Below are positions 11,001-20,188 of a DNA stretch of 31,390 bases, piece after piece (positions within the stretch are counted from its first letter, which is position 1; every line of letters begins with the position of its first letter). The stretch comes from Priapulus caudatus (Eukaryota > Priapulida > Priapulimorpha > Priapulimorphida > Priapulidae). The translations under genes and the position numbers were made by a program. The DNA lies in contig NW_014577891.1 in the NCBI RefSeq assembly GCF_000485595.1, positions 109,706-141,095 of the forward strand. The letters run 5' to 3'. The notes beneath the pieces are model-generated. The model had not been told where the DNA came from and made no database searches. It saw nothing but the letters and a program-made list of their open reading frames with translations.

Positions 11001-13920
11001 TGATATTGGACAAACTAATACGCGTTTGGCTATAACTTATAAGGTAATGTACTTATTAACTACACAAGGTGCCAGTTACTGTAGCATTCGTCAACTTTGC
11101 ATAATCGATGGAAATATTATGCCTTTAATAGTAATACCAGACAGTCCAGTCAGATAACAGTCAGCTCCTTGGTTCCCTGCACAATTTTTTTGTCAAAATA
11201 GTGCCGCGGCAGTGCCGTCCTGCCGTGGCAGCCATTACGGCACTGTAATTGAGACAATATTTTGCCAATGCGAGTTTAATATTATGGGTATATTAGGTGT
11301 GAGTTTCGGGAGGTCCAAATTTTCAAAAAACAAGAGCCGCAGAGCGTCTGGGCTCATCTGAGGTCTGTTGCTACGATTATAAACGTAAAATTTCAGTCGT
11401 GCGTAGTACCACATTTGTTAGGCGCAGATATGCAGACACGGCAGTTGCGTACACATCATTGTTAGGACACACCACTATCGCAGATGGAGGGTGGGGGAGG
11501 GGGTGGGGGAGGGTGGGGAAGGGGGAAAGGGGGAGGGTGGGGGAGGGGCTCTAATAGCAAAAGCAGTTCACCATCTTTGTTAACAGTCAACAAATCCATG
11601 TTTAACCCTCCTCTTGAGGGTCAAAAGGTTATCCGACACTTACTCTTCGCATGTCAGCAGAAGGGACTTTCATGGTCCTTTCAATAAAGCCATAAAAATG
11701 CTAGGTCACCGCTGAAACAAAAAAGCTTTCCAATCGTCCGTCAGACCATGTCCTCAGAAAATGTCTAAAATCTGCCCTGTGCCCATTGACCTTTGACCTG
11801 TGACCTCCAATTTCGGCACAGTGATGGCTTTTTCCTACATGATGCTATACACGACTATCACGACCTAGGTGGCGAGCCGTTTAGATTTGTGCCGCAATTC
11901 TGCATTTCTCCCTATACCTTAAGTTAAGGAGTGAATGTTCCCCCTTCTTTTACACTTGTTCTTGACCTTTGACCTTTGACCCCCAGCTTCGACATCCCAA
12001 CTCGTTTTGACAATCCCCCCCAACGACCCGAATATCGTGACCGTACGTCGAGCGGTTAAGATTTGTGCCCAACTGTTGACGGACGGACGGACGCACGGAC
12101 GGACGACCGGACGGACGGACGGACGATCATGCGATTCTACAAGCTGCATCTGACTATGTCAGATGAGCTAATGAACAGTTAGTATACGTACCCTTGTCTT
12201 CCATTGCTTTCAAGGCACCATTTAAATCATTTTCCTCATATTCATATATGCAATAGCCACTGCCACAGGTTACTAAATCAAAGAAATGACAAGTGAATCT
12301 ATTACAGAATATCTATAAATATATGAACCATTATCTTCGTACCTAAGCAAGTCTAAAATTATACTTGATTGGGTATCAGGCAGTAAAGTCAACTATTACT
12401 ATTAAGTATTAGTACGGTATTACACTTACAGAAGAGCAGTATTACTCAGAAATTTTGGGGATCGTGGGTATATTTGCTATATAGTTTATAGTATGTACAA
12501 TACACCCGTTGACAGTTTAACACTGCGCATGCGCTTAAGCCTATGGTCAAAGGTCGGGAGGAGTTTCCGTCCCAGAATTGCGAGTAAAATTCTTTACTCG
12601 TGTGAAACGTGTAGTGTGAAGGGCTGTTCAAACGGACCGTATTGGCGTAAGAAAGACTTTTAGAGCATGAATTGACCATAATTTAAATGTATCAAGTGTC
12701 ATGTCACTCAGGTCATCCATTATCGGTGCTCTATTCCCTGCTACGTGCACTGTTCTTTGACACAAAGGTGAGCGACCTGCGTATGCAAGGTAGACAACGC
12801 ATCGAGATAAACAACATGGCAGAGTTTACTCGCACATCCGGGCTCTCGCGGAGATGCAAAACTACTGGCGCAGAACATAGGCGCAGAACTGTCAATCGGT
12901 GTATGTTATGTTAGACCACAATGGAAATAAGTGTGTTAGCCACGCTTTTTGTGTTTTCATCCTCGATAATTTTCTAGCTGCATTCTGTTTATTTATGCTG
13001 TTATCGATGTAATGTATGCTTTGTTAATTATCGAAATAAAAAAAATAAAACATGATAACACACAAACTGCATGCAGTGCCCCCATCACACACTCAGGATA
13101 CCACTGCCACAATGCTAGCACTATTTTTAAAGTTGGCGGTGCTCGGGGGGAAATCCAGCGAATGGAGATTCGTAAACAGCGTATGATTTGAAAGAGGTGA
13201 ATGGGCGCACAATCCGCGTACTATTTCCTATCACTATTTTATAAAAAAAAATTTGAAATAACGGTCAGATTTTTAATATCTTTGCAACTTTATTAGTCCA
13301 CATCTTATTACATAGGATACGAGTAACGTGGCTGCTGTAAAACTTGTAGTAAAAAAGCGTTACAAATTGTAACCGAAATCTGCTTGTGGCAGTGGTAGAT
13401 TGAGCCCATGAGCGAAAGCGCCATCTGACATGGAGTTTGGATAACACATTGTCAGACATTGTTCTTCTACTGGTGCACGACCTTAAAAAATGCATGAAAA
13501 TTGAAGATTGAAATCTGTCTCTTCAATATATACTTTATTTACTTGTTATAAGAAATAAACTTTACTATCAGGAACACACGAGTTCCTCATGTCACGCCCT
13601 CCTGATTTCGTTACTTAGTAACTTAGTTACTTACTATTAAGTTGAACATGTTTAGGTTGCAGAGGACTGCGTGTCAAAGTCCCAACTGCACGAAACAATC
13701 CTAGCCGCATGGCTCCTTTTTCTTTCTCGACAGGTGGATCGCCAGTAGCATTACCATTAGTCGACGTAGTGTTTGGACTAGTGATTTCAATTCGTTCTGG
13801 CTTTGAAGTTATCCAGTTTTCCGTGCCTATTGCGGTTGCTAGCACCGCTACCGCTACCAGAGACAATATTATAGTTGTAAAGATACACGCACGCTGCTTC
13901 TTACGACTCGTTACTGCCAT
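7775..13920 (-). CDS. Clarin-like four-transmembrane protein gene (4 coding exons)
   Basis: Joining four minus-strand exons (13920-13635, 12272-12192, 8636-8454, 8043-7775) gives an uninterrupted 272-residue protein. All three introns are phase 1 with good sites: donors GTAAGT, GTACGT and GTGAGT, each acceptor ending in AG. Predicted membrane segments are at about residues 12-32, 136-160, 172-198 and 227-250. The first extracellular loop has glycosylation sequons at N50 and N57, and cysteines at C98 and C103. The NGPLGLF motif at 171-177 and the short C-terminus ending DMILY match clarins, which are ~230 residues in vertebrates. The ATG at 13920 is chosen because clarins start just before TM1 and its context is AAGATGG; an upstream in-frame ATG at 14058 would add 46 residues. 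In vertebrates clarins work in hair-bundle and photoreceptor membranes; a sensory role here is inference. A LINE lies divergently 450 bp upstream. Confidence 0.85.
8454..8636 (-). CDS. Clarin-like gene, coding exon 3
   Basis: Encodes residues 123-183: TM2, then the KPIETINGPLGLF segment entering TM3, the most clarin-like stretch. The acceptor is TCTTCAG/GTGTGAATC and the donor GGCT/GTGAGT. Confidence 0.85.
9142..9201. repeat. Long AT-rich hairpin
   Basis: Arms at 9142-9162 (starts CAAGAGTATATA, ends GGGAGA) and 9182-9201 (TCTCCC..ACTCTTG) are inverted copies differing by one inserted TA-type base. The loop itself repeats CTCCCATTATATA. Confidence 0.7.
9277..9893 (+). repeat. Tandem duplication of a ~310-bp unit
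   Basis: Two units, 9277-9587 (311 bp) and 9588-9893 (306 bp), both start TTGACCGTAG and share long identical blocks (e.g. GAAAGTAGGTCGACTGGCGT). A third copy starts at 9894 and breaks off into the GACG-rich stretch. Confidence 0.85.
10509..11124. mobile_element. TTAA-flanked foldback element (clarin intron)
   Basis: Arms of ~152 bp (10509-10660) and ~159 bp (10966-11124) are inverted copies with few differences. The ends are AGGCATAA...TTATGCCT, and TTAA lies immediately outside at 10505-10508 and 11125-11128. The ~300-bp centre has no credible gene. TTAA with AGG..CCT ends again suggests a Kolobok- or piggyBac-type non-autonomous element. Confidence 0.75.
11331..12171 (+). repeat. Repeat module B ending in hairpin plus GAGCTAA (clarin intron)
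   Basis: Starts CAAGAGCCGCAG, with GCTCATCTGA at 11352-11361, and ends with the inverted TCAGATGAGC at 12159-12168. Contains a G-run tract (11487-11549), two divergent ~176-bp units each starting with three TGACCT-type half-sites (11787 and 11963), a (GGAC)n stretch (~12078-12124) and a perfect 8-bp terminal hairpin, CATCTGAC-TAT-GTCAGATG (12147-12165), followed by AGCTAA. The module ends 20 bp from the splice donor of clarin-like exon 2. Confidence 0.55.
11487..11549 (+). repeat. G-run tract, G-quadruplex-prone
   Basis: Many runs of three to five G separated by T, A or GA, nearly without C. Four or more G-runs at this spacing meet the usual G-quadruplex pattern. An apparent glycine-rich ORF over it is a composition artefact. 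Confidence 0.7.
12192..12272 (-). CDS. Clarin-like gene, coding exon 2 (81 nt)
   Basis: A short exon I found from phase and splice sites rather than from length. The acceptor is GATTTAG/TAACC and the donor AAGG/GTACGT. It encodes residues 96-122 plus one base: a cysteine pair (C98 and C103) and an acidic stretch of the extracellular loop. The phase matches both neighbours exactly. Confidence 0.75.
12273..13634. other. Clarin-like gene intron 1, no gene seen
   Basis: No coding content recognised. It holds a 20-bp inverted repeat, CGAGTAAA-ATTC-TTTACTCG (12581-12600), and otherwise unremarkable sequence. Confidence 0.5.
13635..13920 (-). CDS. Clarin-like gene, coding exon 1
   Basis: Encodes residues 1-95 plus one base: a basic start, TM1 and most of the large extracellular loop with NTT and NAT sequons. 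The donor is ..TTAATA/GTAAGT with the intron beginning at 13634. Reading through the donor would meet a stop after two more codons. Confidence 0.82.
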
Positions 13921-14371
13921 CTTCACTTTTGCGACTTGGATATATGGACTGACGGTGGTGGGTGCCTGAAATACATTCTTCTCTGTGGACTTTCTTCTCT
14001 TTCGCGATCTAGGCTGCCATCTACCGGACAGGTGCGAAACTACACTTATTGATACCAACCATAGAGTTGTATAAATAGTACTTATTTAGTATTATATATT
14101 AGTTATTATATTATTACACTGTTACACTATTATATTGAGAGAGATAGAGGGCGCTGAACACAGCAGTTGGATCAAGCCTGTGTTCCCGAATACATTTTAA
14201 ATTTTTGGTGCTAACTTACTATTATTTCCGGACTACTGGTGTTATAGACAAAGTTCATCTACTCAAGGTTACACTGGAACTAGAAAACAGCTACTAAAAC
14301 AACTGGCAGAGCTGGTTTCCAGCCTTAGAAGTTAGAGACTGTACTCATCCGTTTGCTAGACGAAAACAAAC
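13921..14371. other. Interval between clarin exon 1 and the LINE ORF
   Basis: This should include the clarin-like 5' UTR/promoter on one side and the LINE 5' UTR on the other. I cannot place the boundary. A TA-rich stretch (14080-14140) and GAGAGAGATAGAG (14139-14151) lie between them. Confidence 0.4.
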
Positions 14372-17300
14372 ATGGCCGCCACTACTGGAATTTGCTTAGG
14401 AGTCATCCTGCTGTTTGCTGTTCGGACCTTGCATAAAGCCGATGACCTACCTCCTACCAAGCAACAGATTAGATGTCTCAACGCTTTCTGTAATCTAAGT
14501 CGCATCTCCAAACCACCTGTGATGCATAAGCAGCCTAAGAAAAAAATTACTGCACTGTACATACTCTGCCTTCTACTGACATCAGGAGATGTTGAACCAA
14601 ACCCTGGACCGCCTAACCAAGCTAACATTTTCCCTTGTGGATGTTGTGAGATACCTGTGTCATGGGAATGTAAAGCAGTAGCCTGTGACAATTGTTCGAT
14701 ATGGTACCATAAAACATGTATCGATCTATGCTCTAAAGATTTTGAAACATTAAACAGGTCACATGTACAAGGGGTCTGCTACAAGTGTGACAGCATGAAC
14801 TGTGACTCTTTCACATTCAGAAGTTACGAACTCGACACATCAGACTACTACGAACCGCTCCAAGAAGCTGACTCCACAATTGACTCGCTGATTGCCGACT
14901 CCGTCTTCAAACACAGCCCGCTAAAAACCAGCAGTCCAGGCCCAAAACACACTCCTGGGCATGGCCCAAGGTCACAACACCACTTGTCGAAATCGTCAAG
15001 ATTTGCTACCGATAGTTCTGCAGTCTACTGCCTACCACCCAAAACAAACCTGCAAATACTGACACTAAACTGTCGGAGTATTGTCCGAAAAGCAGCCGAG
15101 TTTGCTGCAGTACTAAGCTACGTAAAGCCTGATATAGTATGCGGAACAGAGTCCTGGTTAAATAGTAATATCAAATCAAGCAAGGTTTTCCCACCATCGT
15201 ATACAGTATACCGAAATGATCGCAGCTCGATCGGTGGAGGAGTATTCATACTTGTACATGAATCCTTAATTTCTACCCACCTACCGGACTTGATCACGAA
15301 GTGTGAATCAGCATGGGTTAAGGTCAAAACCCACGCAAAGGACCTCATTGTTGGTACATTTTACATGCCACACCGAGATGAAACCCACCTGCTAGAACTA
15401 GAAAAATCTCTGGACAAGATAAAGCAGGAACCAAACCAGAAACATGCCGTATTAACTGGCGACTTTAACTGCCCAAATATTCACTGGGAATCCACTTCAG
15501 TACGCTCTGGAGCGCCTGACCGTAACATCCAACAAATGCTAGTGGATATCACTGCAGATGCTAAGCTCACTCAGATCCACGAGGAAAACACCAGAGAAGA
15601 AAATATTCTCGATCTTGTCTTCACAAACAACCCCACCCTCATAAAGAACTCAAACTCGGCACCTGGTATATCGGATCACGACATGATTGTCACTGACATG
15701 GATATAAAACCACGTCATATAAAACAAAAACCGCAGAGTCGCCTGCAGTACTCGCGTGCAGATTGGGATAAATTCAAGTCCGACCTGGACAACCTAGCCA
15801 CGAGGATAGACCAGCTCTACTCAAATGGTGCCGATGTCTATAAATTATGGGAAACTTTTAAATCAACTATAATGTCAGCTATCGTAAAGCACATACCATC
15901 AAAATTGGTGAAAAAAAACCACTCTCCACCATGGCTCACGCATAAAGTTCGCAAACTGCTACGCCGGAAGCGTCGCCTACATTCAAAGACCAAGGGAACA
16001 GGAAATTGGAAAAACTATTACCAGCTCCAGAAAGAATGCAAGCGCAAACTCCGCAGAGCTGAATGGGAACATGTAAACAAAACAATCCAGACCGGCTTCG
16101 AAAACAAAAATACCAAACCATTTTGGAAATACATTAGATCAAAAAAACAAGACAGCGTGGGTGTCGCACCACTAAAAGATGGGTGTGATCTTGTAAGCGG
16201 CAGCCTACAAAAGGCCAGGCTCCTTCTGAAGCAGTTCGAGTCCGTCTTTAATACTGATGACACCGCCAACATCTCAAACATGGAAGGTCCAGAATATCCA
16301 ACCATGGACACCATTGCTATCACATTAAATGGAGTCATAAAACTGCTTAGAAACCTAAATCCTTCCAAAGCCACTGGCCCAGATGGCATCCCCATCATGG
16401 TGTTAAAGGTATGTGCAGAAAACGTGGCTCCAGCTTTATGTAACATCTATCAGAAGTCTCTTGACACAGGTGAATTACCTCTAGACTGGAGAACAGCAAA
16501 TGTCGCCAGCATCTTTAAGAAAGGTGACCGTCACCTAGCTGAGAACTATCGCCCGATATCGTTAACGTCAGTCCCATGCAAAATCCTTGAACACATCATC
16601 AGCCACCACATGCGACAGCATCTCCAGCATCACCGCATACTGACTGACCTAAACCATGGGTTCCGTTCCGGTTTCTCCTGTGAGTCACAGCTGTTGACAA
16701 CAACCAATGACATACTCACAGATTTCGACAATGGAGCTCAAGTGGACATTGCTGTTCTCGACTTCAGCAAGGCATTTGACACCGTACCCCATCGCCAATT
16801 ACTGGCCAAAGTCAATCGGTACGGTGTCAGAGGCCCCACACACCAGTGGCTATCAAACTTTCTAATGGACCGGACTATGAGAGTAGTACTTAATGGAGAA
16901 GTATCCGAGGAAGTACATGTGAAATCAGGAGTGCCCCAGGGCACGGTACTGGGCCCATTGCTTTTCCTCTGTCAGATAAACGACCTACCACTGAGCGTAA
17001 ACTCCCAAGTCCGTTTATTTGCCGATGATTGTCTCCTCTATCGCACAATCGGAAACATCACAGACCATATGAAATTGCAGGATGACCTCACATCCCTGGA
17101 ATGCTGGGCAAAAAATGGGGGGATGCAGTTCAATGCAAAGAAGTGTCATATCCTGAGCATTAGGAACAAGTCTCAGTATATGTACAGCCTCTGTGGCGAA
17201 ATACTCAAGACTGTGGAGACCAATCCATACCTAGGTGTTCAACTGGCCAATGACCTCAAATGGTACCACCACATCTCAAGCACTACCAAGAAAGCATCAT

Positions 17301-17893
17301 CTACTCTGGGCTTCCTGCGGAGAAACTTACGCAGGTGCCCACAGCAAACTAAACGCATTGCATATATTAGCCTAGTGCGACCCATAATGGAATATGGTGC
17401 AACAATATGGGACCCAAACCAACGCCAAGATATAGACCGACTGGAAAAAATACAACACCGTGCAGCCCGCTTCATCACTGGAGACTACCACAGCAGAACG
17501 CCAGGCTGTGTTACATCCATGCTATCGTCCCTACATCTGGAAAGCCTCCAAAACCGCCGTCGTGATATGCGACTAACCTATCTCTACAGAATCATCAGTG
17601 GGCTGGTACCAGCAATGCCCCCGTCAGATTTTCTAATACCAGTTCAAACCGGCAAAAGACGAGTGAGACCACCTAACAGATACAACAAGGAGGAGTTCAT
17701 CAGTGCTCCCATCAACGAACGTTCCATCCGTCTGAACTCAAAAGGATTCAACGTACCAGCGTACAAAACTGACCAGTACAAGAATTCCTTCTTTGTCCGC
17801 ACAGTGATACAGTGGAACCACCTGGGTGACCACATAGTAACTGCGGACAGTGCTGAGCAATTTACATCTATGCTCAGCCAACATCAATTCTAA
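14372..17893 (+). CDS. CR1/L2-like LINE polyprotein with 2A motif, PHD-like finger, endonuclease and RT
   Basis: An intact single ORF of 1173 residues. Order: a hydrophobic N-terminus (~8-18), a 2A ribosome-skipping motif SGDVEPNPGP at 71-80 (separation expected between G79 and P80), a cysteine/histidine PHD-like finger (~88-139), an AP-type endonuclease (~225-440) with LNCRS, GTESWL, GDFN and SDHD motifs intact, and a reverse transcriptase (~620-950) with KATGPDGIP, FSKAFDTVPH, GVPQGTVLGP and the catalytic FADD at ~883-886. No frameshift or stop, so it could be retrotransposition-competent. The protein nicks target DNA and primes reverse transcription there. 2A motifs at the N-terminus of CR1-like LINEs are known from sea urchin and some other invertebrates. 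Clade is judged from motif layout only. Plus strand, divergent from the clarin-like gene. Confidence 0.92.
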   Translation: MAATTGICLGVILLFAVRTLHKADDLPPTKQQIRCLNAFCNLSRISKPPVMHKQPKKKITALYILCLLLTSGDVEPNPGPPNQANIFPCGCCEIPVSWECKAVACDNCSIWYHKTCIDLCSKDFETLNRSHVQGVCYKCDSMNCDSFTFRSYELDTSDYYEPLQEADSTIDSLIADSVFKHSPLKTSSPGPKHTPGHGPRSQHHLSKSSRFATDSSAVYCLPPKTNLQILTLNCRSIVRKAAEFAAVLSYVKPDIVCGTESWLNSNIKSSKVFPPSYTVYRNDRSSIGGGVFILVHESLISTHLPDLITKCESAWVKVKTHAKDLIVGTFYMPHRDETHLLELEKSLDKIKQEPNQKHAVLTGDFNCPNIHWESTSVRSGAPDRNIQQMLVDITADAKLTQIHEENTREENILDLVFTNNPTLIKNSNSAPGISDHDMIVTDMDIKPRHIKQKPQSRLQYSRADWDKFKSDLDNLATRIDQLYSNGADVYKLWETFKSTIMSAIVKHIPSKLVKKNHSPPWLTHKVRKLLRRKRRLHSKTKGTGNWKNYYQLQKECKRKLRRAEWEHVNKTIQTGFENKNTKPFWKYIRSKKQDSVGVAPLKDGCDLVSGSLQKARLLLKQFESVFNTDDTANISNMEGPEYPTMDTIAITLNGVIKLLRNLNPSKATGPDGIPIMVLKVCAENVAPALCNIYQKSLDTGELPLDWRTANVASIFKKGDRHLAENYRPISLTSVPCKILEHIISHHMRQHLQHHRILTDLNHGFRSGFSCESQLLTTTNDILTDFDNGAQVDIAVLDFSKAFDTVPHRQLLAKVNRYGVRGPTHQWLSNFLMDRTMRVVLNGEVSEEVHVKSGVPQGTVLGPLLFLCQINDLPLSVNSQVRLFADDCLLYRTIGNITDHMKLQDDLTSLECWAKNGGMQFNAKKCHILSIRNKSQYMYSLCGEILKTVETNPYLGVQLANDLKWYHHISSTTKKASSTLGFLRRNLRRCPQQTKRIAYISLVRPIMEYGATIWDPNQRQDIDRLEKIQHRAARFITGDYHSRTPGCVTSMLSSLHLESLQNRRRDMRLTYLYRIISGLVPAMPPSDFLIPVQTGKRRVRPPNRYNKEEFISAPINERSIRLNSKGFNVPAYKTDQYKNSFFVRTVIQWNHLGDHIVTADSAEQFTSMLSQHQF

Positions 17894-17978
17894 AATAATT
17901 AGCCCTCTCCCGATTCCGTTGCCTCGATGCCAATTTTGGATACTGCAACGTATTACAACAGAAACAGAAACAGATAAG
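14372..17978 (+). mobile_element. Non-LTR retrotransposon (LINE), apparently near full length
   Basis: ORF plus a short 3' UTR. A small repeat (ACAGAAACAGAAACAG, about 17957-17972) may be the 3' tail. The 5' UTR must lie within 13921-14371 but its start and any target-site duplication are not visible. A putative gypsy-type LTR begins right after the tail. Confidence 0.6.
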
Positions 17979-18159
17979 TGTCGCACGCTGGTGAAAGAAG
18001 GCATCATTGATGTTATGTTTATTATGCATTTAGCGAGACCAGCTCCAGCAGGTGCTGCCACCTATCGGGGCACACCGCCAAACATGTCAACCATCCTGTA
18101 GTGTCTATTTTGTCATCGGAATAAAGCATCTTATTGTTACTCAATACTTGGCTCAAACA
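17979..18159 (+). repeat. Putative LTR of a Ty3/gypsy-like element
   Basis: A candidate 181-bp LTR starting TGTCGCAC and ending CAAACA, with AATAAA at 18120-18125. It is followed at 18167 by TGGCGACGAGGATAAC, which looks like a tRNA primer-binding site. Only one LTR is seen, so the boundaries rest on TG..CA and the primer site. Confidence 0.5.
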
Positions 18160-18343
18160 TATCATCTGGCGACGAGGATAACTATGAAGACCCAGCGCAC
18201 GCAATAAACCAGCCTGGAGAATTTTTCAAGGTACAGCTCAGCCTTGTGGAGCCATTTAATGAGATGCCATAAAGCGCATGGCGAATTCCTTTGTTCTGTT
18301 TGGAGGAGTGTAGTGGAGGTAGTGGAGCCGCTGTTGTACTCAC

Positions 18344-19937
18344 GTGACTGCTATGTCCGATGAGTCTGTTGCTGTACCCGATGCTACAGTAATTGCTGAA
18401 GCCTCAACCACCACTCCCGCTGATCCAACGATAATGGCGCTGCCAGCATTCCCCGCATTGGTGAATCTCGACTCAAATATTGGCCCCAGATGGGAAAAAT
18501 GGCTGACACGCTTTGAGAGACTGATGACTGCCATGGCTATTACCGATGTCACCCGGAAACGCGCAATGTTGCTACATTATGCAGGAACGGATGTCGACGA
18601 GATATTCGACACATTGACAATCGAGGAGGCTACGGGCGATGCCACTGAATACGAGTGTCGCCACAGCGCGCCTCAATGCGTACTTCACGCCGAAGGCTAA
18701 CACAGCTTTTGAAGTATACAACTTTCGCCCAGGCAACGCAGAAGGTGGCGAAACATGGATGCTGTTCGCGACACGGCCTTCGTCAACTTGCTAAGTCGTT
18801 GTGGTTTTGCCGACGACAAGATTGAAATCGCCAACCAAATCATTTTTTTGTGCCAAGTCCCAGCAGTCTCCGCCGCAGAGCACTAAGAGACAATCTGAAC
18901 CTGACGCATCTATAAAATTGGCACGCTCACTAGAGATCAGTGAAACGCAAGCTAAAACCGTGGAGGCCAGCAAATTCGGACACGGGTAATTTTATGAAGG
19001 ACCAGCATCAATCTCGTGACAAGCGGCAACAACTCACGTGGAAGGACACGCTCCAACTCGCAGTCCTATCGACGCTCGCAGTCCAGCCACGCCGCCAATG
19101 GAGGTCCCAATCACGCCGACGCCCCGACAATGGTAGCAGACGACGCAACACACCGGCAAGTGTTACTATTGTGGCTACAACCCTGCCCCACCTGAACTCG
19201 CCTGCTAGTGGAAAGACATGTGGCAAATGCGGAGAAACGCGATCATTTTGCTCAGCGTTTTGCAAATCGAGTAGCTCCAATATTGGACAACCCGTCGCAC
19301 CACCAAGCAAATGTTGGTCAGCAATGTGCAGCAACTACGAGAAGATCCTGCATGATGAGAGAGAAACATTTGGACCGCTACAACACGAAACTCGTCCAGA
19401 CGCCTGCCCATCTTGCTCAGGTTAAGATTGCGCCACAGCAATTCCAGTTCAAAATGACCATCGATTCAGGCCGCATCCGTCAATATCTCGATCAAGCACG
19501 TATGACGCTTTCCTGAACGCCCACCACTCGAGTCACCATCATCGCGAATCTACTCGTTATGGTTCCAGCAGGCCTTTGCCAGTCCTCGTGTGGGTCATCA
19601 AGCCGTAAGTTACGACTCCAAGAAGCTTGCACAATAAAACTACACGTTGTCAGGGCTCCGGAGGTAACCTACTAGGATGCGTACAGCTCAAGACCTTGGG
19701 ATCCTACTGCTCGCTAACGCCAGTCCAAGAGATCTAAGTCGTCTACTGTACCATCCCACCCCCACTGCCAGACAGTTCCCACAACTTTTTGATTGGCATC
19801 CGGCAAAATCAAGGACAAGATGGCTGAGATTGCACATCGACGAAGATGTCCGCCCCGAAGCCAGCAGCCACACCGACGGTGCCATTCCATGTTCGAAAAG
19901 ATGTCGAAGCAACACGCATCGACTGGAGGCCCAGATA
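18344..19937 (+). pseudogene. Broken Ty3/gypsy-like gag-pro region, cut by assembly gap
   Basis: Gag-like reading begins at 18344 (alternative ATG 18353), with GPRWEKWLTRFE and a short acidic region. A frameshift near 18657 moves the continuation to another frame, and more shifts follow around 18735 and beyond. Zinc-knuckle-like cysteines lie at ~19152-19194 and ~19219-19260. An aspartic-protease-like TIDSG is at ~19457-19471. A pre-RT segment (KIKDKM, then a HIDEDVRP-like string in another frame) lies at ~19800-19860. The RT itself would fall in or beyond the N block. Many frame changes mean it is dead. The Mag-like gypsy assignment is from recollection of the gag pattern. Confidence 0.65.
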
Positions 19938-19962
19938 NNNNNNNNNNNNNNNNNNNNNNNNN
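19938..19962. other. Assembly gap (25 N)
   Basis: A run of 25 N of fixed-looking size. The gypsy-like sequence does not resume on the other side, so the true gap length and even the join are uncertain. Confidence 0.95.
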
Positions 19963-20188
19963 TGCAGAGTTACTTCGCAGCAGGTACAATGGTGAAGTAG
20001 TTTCCATATTACAAGTTTCGAATTACAATTACTTTATTTAATAAACAACTTATTTAATAACTTACTTTATTTAATTACTTTATTACATTACATTATTTTA
20101 CATTACTTTATTTTATAACATTACTTTATTTAATAAGTTTAATAAACACAGTTACACTAAACAAGTGGCTAGAACTACTTACACTTAC

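Noticed and set aside
11484-11687. Glycine-rich ORF
   Set aside because: Produced by the G-run tract; no supporting motif.
9979-12171. Firm Helitron call for the GAGCTAA-ending modules
   Set aside because: The hairpin and CTAA end are suggestive, but no 5' TC end, A/T insertion site or replication-helicase gene can be shown.
15118-17835. Minus-strand ORFs under the LINE
   Set aside because: They are antisense shadows of a single long coding frame with clear endonuclease and RT motifs.
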